A DNA stretch of 64,000 nt. Origin: Augochlora pura (taxonomy: Eukaryota > Arthropoda > Insecta > Hymenoptera > Halictidae). The stretch is from the NCBI RefSeq assembly GCF_028453695.1, contig NC_135778.1:26587214-26651213 (forward strand), read 5' to 3'. Shown in pieces: positions 37,701-48,797 of this stretch. The notes under the pieces are model-generated. The model saw only the letters and a list, made by a program, of their open reading frames with translations, ran no database searches and was not told where the DNA came from. Both the position numbers and the translations under genes were made by a program. The number at the start of each line of letters is the position of its first letter. Position 1 is the stretch's first letter.

Positions 37701-38189
37701 CAGATGCTACGAATCGAATTAAAATCCAATAGTCGACCGTCGTTGGTGGAACGGTGTGGAGGACGCGGTCGCGCGCTCGCGCTGGCTCGCCCACGCTCCC
37801 CGGGCGTTGATTCAATTTAGACGAGAAAGAGTGGCTGACAGACCGGACCATTGGAAATGGCACCCTCGGGACTGAATGTAGCGAAAAACTCCGCAACGCG
37901 GTGCCATTCTTTGCGATATTTTATTTCGCGTATTTATATCGGCCGGTGCGTATTTTCGTGTTTGTGTTGTCGCGCAACGAAGCACCGCGGACGCACCGAG
38001 GGACTCGGAAATTTGATTTACGCGCCACTCGGCGCTCGTACGTCTTCGCGCCGACCGATGGTACCCGCGTTTCTCGAGACTGAAAATAATGCCGATAGAC
38101 AGATATTTCAATTTTTGCCGGCGCTCGACTGTTTTTTCGTTCCGTCTGCTCCGGGAGTCTGGCTGGCGCCGAGCTGACCGCTGATCATT
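34701..38189. other. Non-coding unique DNA
   Basis: GC-rich blocks alternate with AT-rich ones (37100-37530). No exon, RNA gene or transposon is recognised. Many overlapping short frames on both strands are consistent with chance. Confidence 0.6.
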
Positions 38190-38530
38190 GCACTCATTAT
38201 CGGTGGCAGATCATTTTTCCGAATGAAAGAATATTTGCTTCTTATATAGATCGGCGCTGCTGTATCTAAAAAAATACATTTCTGCAGTTTAAAGACTGTG
38301 CTCCAAGTATTAACAAAGTTGCGAGCCAGTTTATAACTGCAGGGTTCTAATTTTCCACTGATTTCATTCATTAAGGGTAATAGCTTATTCTTTTTCCTGA
38401 AATCATCTTCTCTTTTTACGTATATTGTTGTTGCTGTGTCTAAAAAAAAAAACCAACATGTTTCTGCAGTTTAAAGACTATATTCCAAGTAGTAACAAAG
38501 TTGTTAGCCAGTTTATAGCTGCGTATCAGG
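38190..38530 (+). repeat. Tandem duplication with 182-bp period, ending at an assembly gap
   Basis: TTTCTGCAGTTTAAAGACT begins at 38279 and again at 38461, an exact 182-bp offset. It continues as ccaagt-a-taacaaagttg and gccagtttata-ctgc in both copies. The second copy is cut by the N run at 38531, so the gap probably reflects a longer collapsed array. Confidence 0.85.
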
Positions 38531-38630
38531 NNNNNNNNNNNNNNNNNNNNNNNNNNNNNNNNNNNNNNNNNNNNNNNNNNNNNNNNNNNNNNNNNNNNNN
38601 NNNNNNNNNNNNNNNNNNNNNNNNNNNNNN
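38531..38630. other. Assembly gap (100 N)
   Basis: Exactly 100 N, the conventional length for a gap of unknown size. Confidence 0.99.
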
Positions 38631-39399
38631 CTGTACAACACAAGTGTACGTCACAGAGTGAGAATTCTTGCACGAATCGCTTTCTTTATTTAAAAATAAA
38701 ATAAAATCGATTCCGTGAAGTGTCTAATGAATTTTTCAAGACGCTTTAAAGTACTAAATAATGGTCAATATTATTTAGAAAGAGGTTCGATCGTAGGTTA
38801 AGCACGAGAGGAAACACATACGTGTGAAAGAGAGAAGAGATAATTACGTTAATTCTGAATTATTATTGAAGCTATTATGCAATTGATATAGAGAGTACTT
38901 TTGAACACGTTTGAATGAGTCCAGACGTTAACTATTAATGAAACTGTGTGCTGCACGTTCCGGGAAGCTGCACTAATTGGACACAATTATTTGGCTCTCG
39001 ATTCTTCGATACATATTTGACTCGCTTCTTCTGGCACCTGTTGCATTTATGTGACTATGCGCTGTTTTATTAAAATTTATAGGAAGTATAGTGTTCGGCA
39101 AGCAAGAATACTGGAATAATTTTAAGATATCGAGTCGCCTTTTCAATGTCAATCGTTACACGTGCCGGGACAAAACTCGACGAAGTCTTCGTCGCGAGTT
39201 TGAATGATTGTTATAGTGGTACGCGTTGGAGTCGTAGCAGCCGTCAAACGAAATTAAATTGTCCATTTCCCATATCACTATTTTTCTAGAACCTAAGGAA
39301 GACAGTTTTGCAGAATGCATGAAAGAAACACGTTTCATATTGCTGAGAAACTACCGGCAGCTCGTATTTCCTTTCCCGAAGTAGACGCACTTTATTAAT
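38631..39399. other. Non-coding AT-rich DNA
   Basis: Nothing recognisable on either strand. Confidence 0.6.
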
Positions 39400-39725
39400 T
39401 ACTTATCTGACCTTTTTTATGGCAAAGAGGGCGTCGATATCGAAACAGCAGTTTCTACATTTGATTAAGTAATGTTTAATCGACAACCTAGGATTATTTA
39501 CTTCGAAATCGCGAATGCACAGCGATGCAAGTAGAGTCGAAGTTGACTTACATTTTCGGGCAAATGTTGACGATATTCATGGAGTTCGTCGCTTAAATAT
39601 CGCTGTCTATGGGATTTTTTCTGTGAAAGTGGGGATAGATATTGAAACCAGACTTTCTGCACTTTATTGGGTAATGTTTAAGCTTCAACCTACAATTTTT
39701 TCACTTGAAAAACCATGGAAATCCT
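39400..39725 (+). repeat. Two-copy tandem repeat, 'TTTATTGGGTAATGTTTAAGC' family (unit ~200 bp)
   Basis: gcgtcgatatcgaaacagca ... aagtaatgtttaatcgacaa (AATGTTTA at 39471) recurs as gggatagatattgaaacc ... ggtaatgtttaagcttcaac (AATGTTTA at 39673), a 202-bp period. Related units occur at 43.2 and 44.9 kb in the same orientation. Confidence 0.7.
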
Positions 39726-41500
39726 CTAAGACAAAATCCGTCAAAGCCTAATTATTTCTCTATATCTTAAGAAAAACAATTTTCAAGGACCAAAGCAGAA
39801 ACGCGTTTCATCAAACGCTGTTCCCTAAGTCGTCGGACTTAATTACGTTCGCGTTGTTACCAATTTCTATAGACGGTTGAAGATTAGAAGAAGGTCAGAG
39901 CCCAGATGGCGCGCGAGCGTTAATAAGCTGCTATAGGGCGGCGCCGGCAATTGTATATTATTTTCGCGAGTTTCTATAAGTCCTTGGAGCGCGGAACTCG
40001 CGAATCTCTGTCCCGGAGCCTCGTCGAATTTTCGCTCCCCTAACGCAGAAACAGCGGCGGGCGCCGTTTTATTAAGCCGTTGCATTGCAGCTTCGCGCCG
40101 GAATTAATGGACGCGTGACATTTCGCTCCTTCCCAACGCAAATTTCACGCACATTACTTGAGTGTCACTTGGAGAGCAACGGCGCCGCCCATAAATTCCG
40201 CCTTTAATTCGTGTACACGAATATCGTCTCGCGTCTGACGTGACGTCATGAATTAATTAAACTTTCGGCCGTCTAGCCGGGACCGCGGTGGTGACGCCGG
40301 TGACAGTCGGGGCGGTCCCGATTCCTCCGCGAGGAAAGACGTCCGCGTCGGTGGCTCGCCATCCGAGAGAGAGAGAGAGAGAGAGGGAGAGAGGATGGCT
40401 CGCGCCTGCAGGCCCGAGAAATAAATAAGTAATCGGCCAACGTAACTAATTAGGGTAGCGGACCGACAGAGACGGTTTCTTTGGAACACGTTGCGGGAGT
40501 TTTTTTTTTTTTCGTTCCTACGCGAGAGCGGCGGCCGTCGTTCTTCTAAACCGAGTTACATTATTCACAGTTCTTAGTTGCGGAAAACCGAGAGCCGCGC
40601 TCGCCTCGGCGTTCCTCGTATTTCGAGTTCCCCCGACCCGACGGAAAATGCCGGCGCATTTTTCAAACTGCATGCTCGACGTTTCTGACCGGATTTCAGA
40701 AACGCTCCTCGTTATCTCTCTTGGCTTCTGCTCAATTACGAATCACAGGAAAACTCTTCCTGCCTCCGTTGAAGCTTGCATTCTCAGCGTGAGCGGCATG
40801 ACTTACTCGCGAAATGCCTGAATAGCGATTGAAATTTTGCGTAGGAGATCTCAGCGCGCGCTGTCTTTCATCGTTCCGACAACGTAAGAGGTAGTACTCG
40901 AGTCAAGATTAAACGTTAATCAACGAAACGCTAGTAATCCTTAATCATAATCTCTTGCCGTTTTGCTGCAAAAAAAAAAAACAAACTAAAAGACGTTTAA
41001 ATCAACGCGACACGACGATTTCGTATGGACGGTCGTATACTTTTGAAAAGTTTAAGTTAACTTTGCTATAATTTTTGCTAGGAAAAATACTGGCTTAGAG
41101 CTTAGACGTTAATTAATGAAATGCGAGAAGTCTCGTTTCATAATCTCTTCTCGTCTTCTCACGAGAAATTTAAAAAGCGCCGCATACTTTTGAATACGCG
41201 AAATTCTATACATGACTCGGACGGGAGTACGAAAATTATTTGAGAGAGGATTAATGAACGGAGTAGATTCAAACTTTCTGATTATATTAAACGGTCTTTG
41301 GACTATAATAAAAAAAGTTGCTTTATAAAAAGTTTCATGTGATACGACGTTGTAAAATTTGAATTAATTGTAGTCTTGAAACACCCTCTTTATGGTCTCA
41401 TTTTTCCAGCAGAATTCTACTTTACGCTAATAAGGATTATTACTTCATATATTCTATTCTATTATCAACTAATTATTCACATAAATATTAACATTATCAG
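39726..41500. other. Non-coding unique DNA
   Basis: Contains a (GA)n tract at 40365-40394. Otherwise nothing recognisable. The block is AT-rich from about 40900. Confidence 0.6.
40365..40394. repeat. (GA)n microsatellite
   Basis: About 30 bp of GA repeat with one GGGA interruption. Confidence 0.95.
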
Positions 41501-41692
41501 TTAATTAATTACGTTATTACTGATATTATTGATTAATTAATTGCGTTATTATTGATATTATTGATGAATTAATTACGTTATTATTAATATTATTGATCAA
41601 TTAACCACCTTATTATTGATATTACCGATTAATTAACCACCTCACTATTAATGCCATTGATTAAGTAATTATATTATTATCAATATCATATA
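41501..41692 (+). repeat. Regular 32-bp AT-rich minisatellite, six units
   Basis: Six head-to-tail units of exactly 32 bp begin at 41501, 41533, 41565, 41597, 41629 and 41661. Each starts TTAATTAAT/TCAATTAAC, continues with a gttattattgatattattga-like segment, and contains no indels. A more degenerate unit may precede it (41465-41500). Units diverge by substitution only, becoming more GC-containing toward unit five. Confidence 0.92.
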
Positions 41693-42426
41693 TTAGTAAC
41701 TCTTATATATCTTCTCCAAGTAAATTAAACGATCTGCAAATCCGGTTAAGAGACTATTAAAATTAATGCGCTATCAATTAATTTCTCTACGATACCACCT
41801 ACAAATTAATTCGTGAACGGTGGAATTTTCAAGTAGCAGTTTCAGAATTTGCGCTGACGGTGTTTACGGCCGATTGATCTCCCTATTCCGTCGACGGGGC
41901 AAATTCTATTTCCACTCCTTAATATACCGCTGACATCCGGTAGCAGCACATCAACCGGACCGCCACAAATTTTCCTTCCCTCGTCTGAGAACAATTTCGC
42001 GGGAGTCGGTCAGCCGCAAATGGCCGAGTTTCGCGGCCACGATATCCCGGGCTCGATCGACGGTAAAATCGAGCTATTGAGGACCGGCCAGAAAACCATT
42101 TTTCCCCACCACATAATAGCAATTATATTGGCAGGGAGCGATCGAGAGTATTCCGGAAGCGGAAGGGACGTTCGCCCGATTGTCCGGAAGCCGGTAAAGA
42201 TTGCGCGTTTCTGCCGGTTTTAGCGTGCGCGTCCCTGGCCAAGGGTACGCCCCACCTCCCGTGTGCTCGGGGGAGAGGTTTTTCACTCTGGATCTACGGT
42301 GGCGTGAAATATTTTCACGGGGCGAATCATATTTTTTCGCGGATCCATTCCGTCGGCTTCGATATTTTTAATCGTTAAAGACGTTGTGAAATATTGGAGC
42401 AGCTTCACTGCACTGAGAGAAGGGGT
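41693..42426. other. Non-coding unique DNA
   Basis: No gene or repeat is recognised. GC-rich from 41860 to 42300. Confidence 0.6.
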
Positions 42427-42615
42427 TTAACCCTTTGCACTCGAAGCCATTTTAACTGTAAATGTGAAATGATTTTCCTGGCTCGCGGTATTTCTGTTCT
42501 ATGCGACAAAGTGTATTTTGCAGGTGCGAAACTGATTTTTCAACAGTTTTACTAACCTACAATTTTTTAAATCTAAACTTTATGCATTATTATCGACAAT
42601 GAGAGCATTGGATTT
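42427..42615 (+). mobile_element. Truncated piggyBac-like MITE (TTAA-CCCTTTGCACTCGAA)
   Basis: TTAA at 42427-42430 is followed by CCCTTTGCACTCGAAG and then by internal sequence alignable with the complete element at 51258-51505 (ttttaactgt, agtattt/ggtatttc, gtgtattt, caacagtt, attttttaaatcta). The right terminal repeat is missing. The element stops where a second TTAA element begins at 42616. Confidence 0.75.
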
Positions 42616-42856
42616 TTAACACTTAGACAACCGCGCCAAAAGCCTGATTTACTTCACAAAATTATATTACTGATTTCATTAAATAAAGATTTCAACGCGA
42701 ACTTTTATGGCATAAATGCTCTCTTAAAAATTCGAACACCGTGGAAATTATAACAAAATTAAAAAATTATAATATAGCGCAAACTGTTTTTATTCAGTCA
42801 TCAGACAATTTATTTTAAAACGGGGAGATCTCCCCATCCGGTTGGCTAACTGTTAA
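42616..42856. mobile_element. piggyBac-like MITE of 241 bp
   Basis: TTAA sits at both ends (42616-42619 and 42853-42856). Left end TTAACACTTAGACAACCG and the reverse complement of the right end TTAACAGTTAGCCAACCG form a terminal inverted repeat with two mismatches. A perfect 14-bp palindrome GGGGAGATCTCCCC lies at 42822-42835 near the right end. There is no coding capacity. It is a different family from its left neighbour. Confidence 0.8.
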
Positions 42857-43088
42857 CACATTGTTGCATTCTGAACAATATAATCTGAACAGGCAAAAGT
42901 CGTTGCACCCCGAAATCCAGTGGTCAATGCTCCCTTTTTCGGCAACCCTTTTTCCTTGCTCACCCCTACGGCTGCGTCCTGGCAGCCTCGGCGAGCCACC
43001 GCGACTGCCTTGAAATTGGATTGTTATTCTATTTTCAAAAGCAATTTTCAAGTGTTATCAAAAAGTTTTCTCGCGCCACGCCTCTGCC

Positions 43089-43128
<40 letters not shown>

Positions 43129-43248
43129 TCCACCCACGCCACCTCTTCCGCCAACCCTTCGCAATGTTTAGCTGTCCGCAGGGTGTCTTTGATGTTCCGA
43201 CTCAACCGTTAGGCAAATATTGTACCTTTCTTATTTCCCCCAAAAAAG
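42857..43248. other. Non-coding DNA with a (CT)n tract
   Basis: Nothing recognisable apart from the CT microsatellite at 43091-43130. Confidence 0.6.
43091..43130. repeat. (CT)n microsatellite
   Basis: About 40 bp of CT repeat with a single CA interruption. Confidence 0.95.
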
Positions 43249-43625
43249 TATATAATAATAAATATAACATAATATATGTATAAATAAAAAAGGGATTAAA
43301 ATTGTTTAGTTTCGAATTTGCTCGTTCTCGGCTACCGTTAATATGGTCATACTTCTGATTTTTTATGGGGTAATGGGAAGACCTTTTAAAAAGCAGGTTT
43401 CCGCATTCTGTTAGTTAAGTTTTAAGCTTTATATAATAATAAATATAACATAATGTATACAATATACATATAAATAAAAAAGGAATTAAAATCATTCAGT
43501 CTCGACCTTTTTCTTTCTCAACTTCTGTTAATATGGCTACTTTTCTGATTTTTTATGGGGTAATGGTAAGACCTCTTATAAAGCAGTTTTCCGTATTTTA
43601 TTAGTTTCAGCTTCAAGATACCATT
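43249..43625 (+). repeat. Two-copy tandem repeat with 181-bp period
   Basis: TATATAATAATAAATATAAC starts at 43249 and again at 43430. Both copies continue with aaataaaaaagg-attaaaat, ttaatatgg and tctgattttttatggggtaa. The second half (ttatggggtaatgg, aagcag-ttt, ttagtt, caagat) resembles the repeat units at 39.4 and 44.9 kb. Confidence 0.9.
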
Positions 43626-44929
43626 TTTTTTCGTCAAAGGAACACGGGTGCTCTTACGTCGAATCCGTCAGTGTCCAGGCGGAATTATCACGTCGCTTTA
43701 ATATACGAAACAATTAAAATTGTAAAAATATTAATTAACATTTGCAATGATCTAGAACGGAGGATACTGTTACAGAACCTTCTGCGAAGAGTTTGTAAAG
43801 GTGGCATTGGGGTGTACGGCGGAGGTTCGCGTGTTTAGGAACCGGGAACAGCAGCGGAAGATAAAGATCGTGGGTTTCGTGGAAACGACGCGCGAGACAG
43901 GTCTCAGTGTTCCCCGGGGATCACTTGGATTACCGTCTAGACGGCTCGCACATACACGTGGGCCGCGAGCGCGCGCGGCCGTTACGCATCATCGCATCGA
44001 TACCGGAACGATGCAGATGCCGAGGAATTATGAACGAGCACACGAGGTTGATCTGTACTTAGGTGGAGCGCCGATGTTCCTCTCCTGCCGTTCGATCTTC
44101 AGCGGACCCCGGGGAATCTGACCGATGGATTTGGCGAGATGGTAACGGCCTGTCCGCGGAATATAGAAGAGTCTCTCGATTGAAAATTGTATGCTCGCCG
44201 TGGTCCAGCTGGGAGCCGGCCCCGGGAACGTTGCCGGGACGTCGTTTCCCCATTGAAAAAATAAAACGAGAAAGAGAGCCGAGGCTGCGCCGAAAAATAC
44301 GAGCGAAATATATTTCTCTTTTATTTATTTCGGCGGGCCGGGTCTTCGAACGTGCCGAATTGCCGCGTTAAAAATCGACAGGTTCCTCGGGACGCCCGCT
44401 GCACGGGCGGATACCAGCCCCGGCGATCTCAAAGGGATTGCCGTGAACGCGATACTTTAAATTTCATCTGCGCCGGGGTCCAACCTTAATCGCATCCGGC
44501 TGACTAAATTTCCCATTCAAGCTCTCCGCCGGGACCGTTTTCATCGGTCTTGCCGGCAGCGGAATAATAACCCGGATGGTCCGCGGATAGCGAAATCGAA
44601 ATTGTATCGATGCCACCCCGGCATAATAGAACCGTAACGGCTCCTTCTGGTCATCAGAAGTAATCTTCGATGTCGGCCCTTTTAGTCCGACGTCTTGCCC
44701 TACGGGATGCTCCGGCTCTCGCTCCACCCCCTTCCCCCCGTTTCGTCCACAATTTTACTCGACTGCGAATCCGACTCGGAACCGTTCTCCTTTCTCTGAC
44801 GGACCTATTTAGCGACCTGCCGGCAATTTTATAATTGCTTCCGGACCCTTACCTTTCGACTTCTCTACGAAGAAGGAAAATAAAAACGGATCGCTTCGAC
44901 GGCGGCTGCTGCGTTTGGAGACTCGCGCG
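43626..44929. other. Non-coding unique DNA
   Basis: No exon or transposon is recognised. Overlapping chance frames lie on both strands around 43800-44370. Confidence 0.6.
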
Positions 44930-45560
44930 GCCGGCTGTCTTTGGGAATTTTTTTGCGAGACGGCGGATGGAGATGCCGGAACGAGAGACCTCTTACGTTT
45001 TATCGGGGAATGTTTGAAGTATGATACGGTATTTTTGTTATGTTGGATATGTGGACGCATTGTGGATGCAGTCGAGGTCGAAGATAACTTGAACTGCAAA
45101 CGATGGTTATATTGTTTTGTTGTTTTAATGTGTTCGTCTCTTGAATTTTTTTGTGGGATAACAGGGTGAGGTATTGCAGCGAGATATTTTGCATTTTATT
45201 CAGTATTGTCTGAGGTTTGATTTAGTATATTTTATATGTTAAAAATGTGGAAGTACTGTGATACAGATTAGGTCAAAGTTGTGTTACAGTTTCCTGACAA
45301 ATGTCGGGGATGTCGAAGCCCTTTATTGTAATAAAGTATAAAAAAAAGAATATTGTAAATATGGCTGTCTTTGGGATTTTTTTATGAGAAAGAGAAAAGA
45401 CATGTTAAAGTGAGACTTATTGCATCTTATTAAGCAATGTTTAAACTTTAATCTAGTATTCTCTTATCTCCAAAATTCCCAATTATTACAAAACAAACAA
45501 CATCGAACTTGGCTCACGTTAATCGATAAATGAAGACATCTACGAAAGCAGTTTCCTCCT
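44930..45560 (+). repeat. Three-copy degenerate tandem repeat ('GGCTGTCTTTGGGATTTTTT' family)
   Basis: ggctgtctttgggaattttt (44934), cgtctcttgaatttttttgtg (45136) and ggctgtctttgggattttttt (45363) head three diverged units of about 200-230 bp. Each continues to a tttta-t-ggg-aatgtttgaag-like segment. The family is the same as at 39.4 and 43.2 kb. Confidence 0.7.
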
Positions 45561-46964
45561 ATTCAAAAAGTTTAAACAATTTTCCGAATATAATAATTTA
45601 TATACCAGTCTCTAAAAACCATACAATGAATATATCATTGAACTTCGTAATTAGTCGGTCAGCTTACTCATGAGAATTTCGGCGTTCCGTTTACGCGTTC
45701 CTAAAAACAAATCCTCGTTTATTAACCATAATTTCTGTCGATCGATTTTTTTCCATTCGGCATTAATGGAAGTCTCGCGGCAATTATCGTAGATGGTAGT
45801 TCAGCTCGTTCGAGCAGCCCTCGGACTCTTCTGGAAAAGTTTCTCGCCGGTTCTTCCCGCCTTTGGTGACAAAGGAAGTTTGCATAAAAAATTCTCGGAG
45901 GAATAAAACGCAACCGGTGGCGATTTTTGAATCTTTATTGCGCCATTAACGGTTGTTCGACATGCAGGAAGTCGTTTAATATTCGTCGGTTGATAACTCG
46001 CATAACTTTCCATAATTGAGAAACTGCTTTAGGCAATTTCCTGGCGGGGGCACGGCGCGCGCGTCCTCGAAAGAAAAAGTCGAGCTTGTCCATCGGCTTG
46101 TTTTTTTTTTTTTTTTGCGGCGACGGTAATTTCCCATCGGCGACGGCGGCGATCTCAAATTTTCTTTTCACCGGTATTACGTGTTCCCGCTGTCATTAGC
46201 CTGGTCCGCAGTGCCCTGTTTTTCCCGCGGAATACTCTCGATACCTCGGGAAACGAGGCCACCTCGCTCACGCGCACACACACACAGCTTCTATCATATT
46301 TAGAAAAGCAAAATCAAAACTCTGCGGGAGAAAGAGAGAGAGAGAGAGTCCTCGCGAGCATAAAGATGGATCTTCTCCCTCGAGAAGTTAACAAAGGCGG
46401 AAGCTGGAACCGGAGCAATGAAAGGGAAGAAAGTGGAGACACGATGAAAGCCCCCGTGCACTTCAAAGCGAACGATAAAACTGCTGAAAGGAACCGATTG
46501 GCTTGCCGTGTCGCGTCGTCGTCGTGTCTTGTTGTGGATCCTGCGAGGACGAACGCCGCTGTGAAATAATGCCTTTACTGTCGGACGTCCCCGGCACGAT
46601 CCTAAAGGCTGGCACACTGTCTCGTCTGCCGCTCAACTGGGAATAAAACGTGCCCGGCAACAGCACACGGAGAGAAGTCGAGGGCATAGGTGATATTAAT
46701 TTCCTTTTGACACTGGAGGAAGCCCCTCGGAAAAGGAAGGAGATCTGCTCTAGCTCTACGCAGGCCCAATTAGCCCATACACACGCACACACGGACACCT
46801 TTGCGCTGATTACTAATTGATCTGTACTTGATCCTTGGACGTCGCGAGAAATTATCTACCATCGGTTAAGCCTGGGATTAGTCAGCCATTGATCTTCCAG
46901 GCTGGAACTAATGCTGCGCTAAGACAGGTTTTGAGCATCTAGGACTACTTAATTTTTAATAAGT
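45561..46964. other. Non-coding unique DNA
   Basis: A T15 run near 46100-46115, a short (CA)n near 46274 and a (GA)n at 46332-46348. No gene is recognised. Confidence 0.6.
46332..46348. repeat. (GA)n microsatellite
   Basis: A short clean GA run. Confidence 0.9.
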
Positions 46965-47050
46965 TTAACACGTTCGTCGCCGCGTCACCCATATCTGGGT
47001 GACATGTACGCTTCTGTGGGGGCCCCGTTACCCAAATATGGGTGACGCTC
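46965..47050 (+). mobile_element. End of a piggyBac-like element with nested palindromes
   Basis: TTAA (46965-46968) is followed by CACGTTCGTCGCC. Next come two hairpins, GTCACCCA/TGGGTGAC (46984-47003) and GTTACCCA/TGGGTGAC (47027-47046). These are nested inside an outer 13-bp perfect inverted repeat, GCGTCACCCATAT (46982-46994) with ATATGGGTGACGC (47036-47048). TTAA plus a CNCGTT-type end with a subterminal hairpin is typical of insect piggyBac-like elements. I cannot find the matching right end. Confidence 0.55.
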
Positions 47051-47235
47051 TTCTTATTCATGATTTTATTTATTTAATTTATGAAAATCCCATTTGTAGC
47101 ACAGGAATTTAATGAAATAAGCACCGGCAAATGTAAAATATATAAAATAAAAATACTAAAAATTCATACATTATTATATTTGTCATATTTGTAATTAAAA
47201 TTTTAGTTTAACATCTGCCCATCTATTAATATTCA

Positions 47236-47410
47236 GTTTTAATTTGGTTCTGGTTTAAATAATGATTAGAGCTAGTTTAAACTATTCCCACGACTAAGTT
47301 AAATCTAGTTAAAATCCTGATTAAAGCTATTTCAAAGCATATCCAGGACCAAGGTGGTTCTGGTTTAAATCGTGCTTAAAACTAGTTTAAAATATATCAA
47401 GAAATATGTT
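47236..47410 (+). repeat. Degenerate repeat, ~55-bp unit (GGTTCTGGTTTAAATNNTG)
   Basis: ggttctggtttaaataatg (47246) and ggttctggtttaaatcgtg (47356) are 110 bp apart. Each is followed by an agctagtttaaa-ctat-like phrase. A weaker copy (ctagttaaaatcctgatta) lies midway, suggesting a 55-bp unit. Confidence 0.65.
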
Positions 47411-48697
47411 AAGCCCGAATAATGACACGATTAGAACACGATCGAAGTATGTTCACATCGTACGCCATATATTGGTTACAGAATGTTGACGAGAGATTGG
47501 TCTGAAGTTTGAACCGTCGCGAATTCCTGTTCCGATGAATTTAAATCGCGAGACTCCGCGGATAGCCGGAGGCATAGGGGAACGGTAAATATTTCGGCGG
47601 GAAAGTCGCAGGGGTTATTCTTCAGCCGGGGAACTCGTCGGCGAGTATATCTTCAGGGAGCCGCGGCGTCACTTTGAAATTCATGAATCCGAATGGCTTA
47701 ACCGCGTAAGAAAAGAAGTTCCCCGCGCGCACGAGACGGTAGGGGACAGTCTGCAGAAGTTTGCCGATGGGGGGGGGGGGGGGAAGTCCGCGAAGGCCGA
47801 GCAAACACATTGTTTATTTGCCTGTGACGGCGCCGCGTCGAGTACTTTCTCGATATTTGAATATCCGCTTTTCGCGAAATTAAATGCAATTGCTCGCCGG
47901 CCGAGATTGCGTGCCCAAGGGCGCCGTCCCCCCATGCGTCTTTCTCTACCACCCAGCGTCCTGTTACGTACGCACCCACGGCGAGAGTTATGCTGCCGGA
48001 ATTTCGCGGCTCTCTCGTCTCGCCGGAACTGAATTTACTCGAATCTGTTTGTCGTCGATCTAGGCCGCCGACCAACTTTGAAAGAAACATGTGCTTCGCA
48101 GACTTTGATTCGACGTCTCCAAATACCGTTTAATAAACAAACCGTCGCTGCTATTTTTGACCGCGGCTCGCGTTCGGCTTCCACGAAGACGACTTCCTCT
48201 TCTTTTCGAATCGGGAACGAGCGAACGTCCCAATTATTGCCACCTTGAACTTTTCGCCTAACTTTGCTTGATTATTTCAGGAATAGTTCGATCTAAATTT
48301 TGCTCCAAGTTCCGGCAAAATAATGCTCGAGATCGATTTTATTCTAGGATATTATTTTCTGTAGGAAATGTTAGGCATTCGTTGATGATTCGTTGAAAGT
48401 GTACGAGGAAGTGCAATGTCCATGTAATTGTTATTTTAAAAAGTTGTAAGAGTTAAAGACACTGTTCTTATTGATTTCATGTATAATTAAAGCGACTGGT
48501 AAATGTGTTAGAATTTTTGTATTGCATTGATGTTCTTTATTAAATTATACATTTTATAAAAGTGTTGTATTTCAACAAAATGTAAAGAAAATTGTGCATA
48601 TCGAGCATAATCACAGTCGCCTAAACATTATTGTGTCAAAGAAGGAAATGCGAAGACAATCAATTTACTATTAATTACAGTAACTTAAACACTTTTG
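47411..48697. other. Non-coding DNA with a 15-G tract, ending at an assembly gap
   Basis: Poly-G at 47769-47783. AT-rich from 48250 to the gap. No gene is recognised. Confidence 0.6.
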
Positions 48698-48797
48698 NNN
48701 NNNNNNNNNNNNNNNNNNNNNNNNNNNNNNNNNNNNNNNNNNNNNNNNNNNNNNNNNNNNNNNNNNNNNNNNNNNNNNNNNNNNNNNNNNNNNNNNN
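48698..48797. other. Assembly gap (100 N)
   Basis: Exactly 100 N, a gap of unknown true length. Confidence 0.99.

Noticed and set aside
41501..41692. CRISPR-like array because of the regular 32-bp spacing
   Set aside because: The units are contiguous with no unique spacers, and the sequence is eukaryotic. It is an ordinary minisatellite.
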